Shown here one piece after another: positions 5,006-8,325 of a stretch of 8,325 nt of DNA. Below the pieces are notes generated by a model that did no database searches, had not been told where the DNA came from, and saw only the letters and a list, made by a program, of their open reading frames with translations. The stretch spans positions 1-8,325 of the forward strand of contig NZ_JBFNEH010000085.1 in the NCBI RefSeq assembly GCF_040797425.1. The letters are read 5' to 3'. The stretch comes from Symbiobacterium sp040797425. GTDB lineage: Bacteria; Bacillota; Sulfobacillia; Symbiobacteriales; Symbiobacteriaceae. Each line of letters starts with the position of its first letter. Position 1 is the first letter of the stretch. The position numbers and the translations under genes are program-made.

Positions 5006-5620
5006 ATGTGTATCTTACTTCCCCTGGGTCAGAACGTCCAGACCTATCTTCGCAAATATGGCACTTGCGGGCCGGACCTGCCCCTGCACTGCCCAGGTTG
5101 CGGTGGTCGAATGCGGCGGCATGGGCGGTACTGGCGCTGGGTCTTTACTGCGCACCAGAAGGCGTACATCCCGATCTACCGCTGGTGGTGTCCAGGGTGC
5201 CGTAAGACGTGCGCCATCTTGCCTGACTTTCTGAAACCGTACGCCCGATTCATCACGCTGGTGCGAGAAGCCGTGGTTCGCGGGCGGGTGCGGCGGGGGC
5301 TGCCCTGGAGCACCCTGGCCCGGCGACTGAGCAGCCCGACGGTCAGCTGGCTCTCGGAGAAGACGCTCAGACGCTGGCTTGTCAGGGCGAGAGCGCTGGC
5401 CGGAGAGTGGAGCCAGTACCTTGCCGAACGGGTTCTGCGCTTCTGGCCGGACACAGACCTCGATGCCCTCACCCCCCGGCGGGAAGGTCCGGACGCTACG
5501 CTCCACTTCCTGCTGGATGTGGGGGACTGGTACCGCCGTCAGATGGGGCGGCGGCCGGAGGAACACGGCGGAGTGTTTGCTGCGCTGAACCGGCTGGGTG
5601 AAGGCACGGCTTCCCTCTAG
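5006..5620 (+). CDS. Zinc-ribbon/HTH protein (DUF6431-like), copy 2
   Basis: The predicted 204-residue protein is identical to that encoded at 159-773, including the two CPGC knuckles and the HTH region. The preferred start is the ATG at 5006 for the same reasons. The surrounding DNA is also identical, so no substitution pattern is available to test whether the gene is under selection from this pair alone. Confidence 0.75.
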   Translation: MCILLPLGQNVQTYLRKYGTCGPDLPLHCPGCGGRMRRHGRYWRWVFTAHQKAYIPIYRWWCPGCRKTCAILPDFLKPYARFITLVREAVVRGRVRRGLPWSTLARRLSSPTVSWLSEKTLRRWLVRARALAGEWSQYLAERVLRFWPDTDLDALTPRREGPDATLHFLLDVGDWYRRQMGRRPEEHGGVFAALNRLGEGTASL

Positions 5621-5700
5621 CACACCACAGAGTCTGTCCGTCGCCTTCCCGCAGGCTGGCGTGCCACAATGGCGCCAACCTGGCAAGGGAGGGACTCACC

Positions 5701-7089
5701 ATGGACGAACAGCAGCGCGACGAGATTGCCGCTTTTCGGTGGCAGCTCATCGCACCGGTTGTGGCGGAGGATGTGACCCGGCTCGAACGGCGGCGGATTC
5801 TGCAGCAAATCGCCCGCCAGCACCACCAGATTCCGCACAGCGACAAGACCCGGGTCAGCGTTCGCACCTTGGAGCGTTGGATCGCCGCCTACCGGCAGGC
5901 CGGCTTCGACGGGCTGAAACCCAAGGTGCGGGACGACGCCCGCAAGGGCCGTGTCATCACACCGGAGATTCTGGAGCACGCCATCGCTGCCAGGCGGGAA
6001 GTGCCGGAGCGCAGCGTGCAGCAGATCATTGACACCCTGGAGAAGGCCGGCGTAGTTCCACCGGGGCTGCTCCGGCGATCCACCCTGTCGCAGCATCTGG
6101 TGCGGGCGGGCTACAGCCGCAAGGCTATGCTCAGCCGCAAGCGCAGGGCGACCTTCCGGCGCTTTGAAGCGGCCCACCGCAACGACTGCTGGCAGGGCGA
6201 CGTGTGTCATCTCCTGAACCTGCCGCATCCGGACAGGCCCGACAAGACCCGCAAGGTCTACCTCATCGCCTTCATCGACGACTACAGCCGCATCGTCTAC
6301 GGGCAGATGTACTGGGAGGAGAAACTGCCCCGCCTGGAGGACTGCCTGAAACGCACCATCCTGCGCTACGGTCTCCCCCGGCGTATCTACGTGGACAACG
6401 GGGCGATCTATTCCGCCCGGCACCTGGCGCGCATCTGCGGCCGGCTGGGCATCCGCCTCACCCATTCCCGGCCCTATCGACCGCAGGGGCGAGGGAAGAT
6501 CGAGCGTTTCTTCCTTACCGTACAGAAGAGCTTTCTGCCGGAGGCACAGCAACTCATCGCCGCCGGCCAGCTTGCGACCCTGGAGCAGCTCAACGAGCTG
6601 TTCTGGGCCTGGCTGGAGGTGGCGTACCACAACCGGGTGCACGGCGTGACCAAGCAGACGCCGCGGCAGCGGTTTGAGGGCGACACGGAGCCGCTGCGGC
6701 GAATTGACCCCAGTGCACTCCGTGAGGTCTTCCTCTGGGAGGAGGAGCGCGTGGTGGACCAGACGGGCTGCTTTTCGCTCTACCGCAACCAATACGAGGT
6801 CGACCCGGCCCTGGCCCGCCGGAAGGTCACGCTTCGCTACGACCCGTACGACCTCAGCCAGATCCAGGTCTGGCACGAGGGGAAGCGCTTTGCCGACGCG
6901 GTCCCGCTAAAGCTGCACCGTACCCGGCACCGGTCGGTATCCCCCGCACCCGAACCAGCTGCAGCAGCACCCAAGACCGGCCTGAACTTCCTCACGCTGG
7001 CCAAGAAGCAGCATGACACCGAAAGGCGGAGGCGGCTGGGTGAGACCGCTTACACCCGGCTGACGCAGCCGAAGGGGGGCCAGAACTGA
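5701..7089 (+). CDS. DDE transposase with Mu-type C-terminal domain, copy 2
   Basis: The 462-residue product is identical to that of 854-2242, with the triad D167, D232 and E268 intact. The stop is again followed at once by the GTG of the ATPase gene. Because both copies encode the same enzyme, either could act on the ends of the other if those ends are intact. Confidence 0.92.
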   Translation: MDEQQRDEIAAFRWQLIAPVVAEDVTRLERRRILQQIARQHHQIPHSDKTRVSVRTLERWIAAYRQAGFDGLKPKVRDDARKGRVITPEILEHAIAARREVPERSVQQIIDTLEKAGVVPPGLLRRSTLSQHLVRAGYSRKAMLSRKRRATFRRFEAAHRNDCWQGDVCHLLNLPHPDRPDKTRKVYLIAFIDDYSRIVYGQMYWEEKLPRLEDCLKRTILRYGLPRRIYVDNGAIYSARHLARICGRLGIRLTHSRPYRPQGRGKIERFFLTVQKSFLPEAQQLIAAGQLATLEQLNELFWAWLEVAYHNRVHGVTKQTPRQRFEGDTEPLRRIDPSALREVFLWEEERVVDQTGCFSLYRNQYEVDPALARRKVTLRYDPYDLSQIQVWHEGKRFADAVPLKLHRTRHRSVSPAPEPAAAAPKTGLNFLTLAKKQHDTERRRRLGETAYTRLTQPKGGQN

Positions 7090-7926
7090 GTGCTGGCCGA
7101 GTTCTTTGGCTTTCGCGTCCTGCCCTTCAGCAAGGAGATCCCGACCACCGACCTGTTTCCGTGTGCACAGCACCAGGAGCTGCTGGCCAGGCTCCAGTAC
7201 TGCGTGCGCCACCGGGCGTTCGGCCTCATCACCGGTGAGGTGGGATCCGGCAAGACCACTGCGATCCGTACCCTGTACGACCTGCTGGATCGCAGCCGGA
7301 ATCCGTTTGTCTACATTGCCGACTCCAAGCTCACGCCCACGGCCTTTTACCGCGACGTGCTCACCCAGCTCGGTGTCGCCGCACCCTACCACTTCCTGAG
7401 CCGAGAGGCCCGCCGGCTGTTTGAGCAGACCATCCTGGACGGCTACCGGCTGCACGGGCTGCAGCCCGTCATCGTCTTGGACGAGGCCCATCTGCTGCCG
7501 CACGCCATGCTGCAGGAAGTGCGGTTCCTGCTCAACTTCCACCTGGATTCGGCCTGTCCCATGACCTTTCTGCTGGTGGGCCAGTCCGAACTGCGCGGCA
7601 TGCTCCGCCTGCGCACCTTCGAAGCCATCGCCCAGCGCGTTCAGGTGCGGTACCATCTGGGGCCGCTGAGCGAGGAAGAAAGCGTCGCGTACATCCGGCA
7701 CCATCTGCGCCGGACGGGTGTCGACCACGACATCTTCTCGGAACAGGCGCTGCAGAAGATCGCCGCCGAGTCCCGCGGGCTTCCCCGGGTCATTAACACA
7801 CTCTGCACCAACTGCCTGCTGGACGCCTGCTCCCGTGAACAGCGCTTTGTGGACGAGGCCAATGTCGACCGGGTTCTGTTTGAGCTGCAGGATCTGCAGA
7901 CCGCCAAGGGCAGCAGCCCGTGGTAA
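7090..7926 (+). CDS. AAA+ ATPase of the ExeA/TniB family, copy 2
   Basis: The 278-residue product is identical to copy 1 up to residue 225 (Walker A 49-57, Walker B 127-134), then differs as A226, N241, F264, T271 and S275. At DNA level identity ends at 7667, with the first difference at 7668 (G here, C at 2821). The later part carries mostly synonymous changes, so both versions look functional. The variable C-terminal portion follows the sensor-2 region. Confidence 0.9.
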   Translation: MLAEFFGFRVLPFSKEIPTTDLFPCAQHQELLARLQYCVRHRAFGLITGEVGSGKTTAIRTLYDLLDRSRNPFVYIADSKLTPTAFYRDVLTQLGVAAPYHFLSREARRLFEQTILDGYRLHGLQPVIVLDEAHLLPHAMLQEVRFLLNFHLDSACPMTFLLVGQSELRGMLRLRTFEAIAQRVQVRYHLGPLSEEESVAYIRHHLRRTGVDHDIFSEQALQKIAAESRGLPRVINTLCTNCLLDACSREQRFVDEANVDRVLFELQDLQTAKGSSPW

Positions 7927-7940
7927 TGGAGGGATGACTC

Positions 7941-8216
7941 GTGCTGGCCTCACTGCGAGCGACCGTGCTGCCTCAGTTTACGGTTGAGGTCTACTTCGAT
8001 TGTGAGCCGGACTGCCGGACGCACCCACGTTACGTACTCGTGCTCCGGGATGGAACGGCTGGTGCCGTCGAGCTGGAGTTCGCCAGCGCCCGAGATCTTC
8101 GTGCATTTCTCGCCAGGAGCCGCCAGGCACTCACGGAGTGCCGCAGGACGGCACGGATTCACCGCAGCCCAAGCAAACGGGTCGCATCCGGAACTGTACA
8201 AGCTACACTGTTCTAA
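7941..8216 (+). CDS. Conserved 91-residue transposon protein, unknown function, copy 2
   Basis: A GTG start at 7941 is preceded by TGGAGGG and lies 14 nt after the ATPase stop (20 nt in copy 1, a 6-nt indel). Compared with the protein at 3100-3375, the N-terminal MLASLR-x-TVLPQFTVEVY, the core RYVLVLRD-x-TAGAVELEFASARDL-x-AFL and the last six residues VQATLF are kept. Positions 19-29 and about 60-85 vary, and two Cys (CEPDC) appear at the first variable patch. The length is unchanged. The pattern suggests a folded core with a flexible basic C-terminal segment and a short conserved terminal tag that may contact a partner protein. Confidence 0.75.
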   Translation: MLASLRATVLPQFTVEVYFDCEPDCRTHPRYVLVLRDGTAGAVELEFASARDLRAFLARSRQALTECRRTARIHRSPSKRVASGTVQATLF

Positions 8217-8224
8217 GCTCAGCA

Positions 8225-8250
8225 GGGGCGGCCGGCTGGCCGGCCGCCCC
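8225..8250 (+). terminator. GC-rich hairpin closing copy 2
   Basis: GGGGCGGCCGGC (8225-8236) pairs perfectly with GCCGGCCGCCCC (8239-8250). It occupies the same place as the hairpin after copy 1, but the sequence differs while full pairing is retained, which argues that the structure matters. No U-run follows. Confidence 0.6.
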
Positions 8251-8255
8251 CGATC

Positions 8256-8301
8256 CTGGCGACAAACCAACGCGTCAGTTGACGAACGACACTGTCGCCA
8301 G
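8256..8301. repeat. Nested inverted repeats; candidate right end of copy 2
   Basis: CTGGCGACA (8256-8264) is inverted as TGTCGCCAG (8293-8301), and CGTCA-GT-TGACG (8273-8284) is nested inside. GACA at 8261-8264 and 8288-8291 is spaced 27 bp, the same spacing as the TGTC motifs near 4795, in inverted orientation. This could be a transposase-bound terminus. Nothing comparable follows copy 1. The remaining bases to 8325 show no gene. Confidence 0.35.
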
Positions 8302-8325
8302 TCAAGTCACTGCCAAATAGCGCGG

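Larger units (their letters stand above)
4848..8250 (+). mobile_element. Four-gene Mu/TniA-TniB-type transposon, copy 2
   Basis: The same gene order and orientation as copy 1 is seen, with all four reading frames open. The limits given are the segment alignable to copy 1. The true ends may be wider, at about 4795 and 8291, where TGTC motifs occur in inverted orientation with the same 27-bp spacing. It lies just upstream of the nifX-like operon promoter. With copy 1 it brackets that operon as a direct repeat of more than 3 kb, so homologous recombination between the copies would delete the operon and one transposon. No matching target-site duplication was found. Confidence 0.85.

Noticed and set aside
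6907..7953. 348-codon minus-strand frame opposite the ATPase gene
   Set aside because: The corresponding frame in copy 1 is interrupted or shorter (2060-2881), whereas the plus-strand ATPase differs mainly at synonymous sites, so the plus strand is the coding one.
4848..8250. Second copy as a simple assembly duplication
   Set aside because: The copies differ at the left edge and by about 11% after 2820 with an indel, and the substitutions in the coding parts are mostly synonymous, as expected of real paralogues.
1..8325. CRISPR array, tRNA or rRNA genes, integron attachment site
   Set aside because: There are no regularly spaced short repeats with spacers, no cloverleaf-like segment and no rRNA-like sequence. 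The only large repeat is the transposon pair.

Overview
The window is GC-rich bacterial DNA with strong Shine-Dalgarno sequences and several GTG starts. It is dominated by two near-identical copies, in the same orientation, of a multi-gene transposon of the Mu/TniA-TniB type. A short locus encoding two NifX/NifB-fold proteins and a PadR-family regulator lies between them on the opposite strand. The gene families and the GC-rich, purine-rich ribosome sites suggest a Gram-positive Clostridia-like lineage (for example a Moorella- or Symbiobacterium-like bacterium). This is inference; nothing in the window fixes the taxon.

Layout. Copy 1 of the element spans 1 to about 3405, and its left end is probably outside the window. 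Copy 2 spans at least 4848 to 8250, with possible ends at 4795 and 8291. Each copy carries a leader with a possible 7-codon peptide and a perfect 15-bp inverted repeat. Four genes follow: a zinc-ribbon/HTH protein (DUF6431-like), a DDE transposase with a Mu-type C-terminal domain, an ExeA/TniB-like AAA ATPase and a 91-residue protein of unknown function, then a GC-rich hairpin. The transposase and ATPase genes abut (TGA then GTG), so they are probably translated together. The likely division of labour is DNA strand transfer by the DDE protein, target handling by the ATPase, and unknown accessory or regulatory roles for the other two.

The locus between the copies (about 3459-4714, minus strand) reads nifX-like 2, nifX-like 1, padR. 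A near-consensus promoter precedes nifX-like 2. A perfect palindrome, TATAGGTG-N7-CACCTATA, precedes nifX-like 1, and a degenerate copy of it overlaps the nifX-like 2 promoter. This looks like a self-contained, PadR-repressed metal- or Fe-S-related operon.

The two copies do not diverge evenly. They differ at 3 sites in the first 64 bp, appear identical from 65 to 2820, and then drop abruptly to about 89% identity inside the ATPase gene. That is the signature of gene conversion or recombination between two older paralogous elements rather than a simple recent duplication. Other points of interest are the conserved small fourth protein, the leader peptide/hairpin, the operator pair and the Cys/His-rich N-terminus of the PadR protein.
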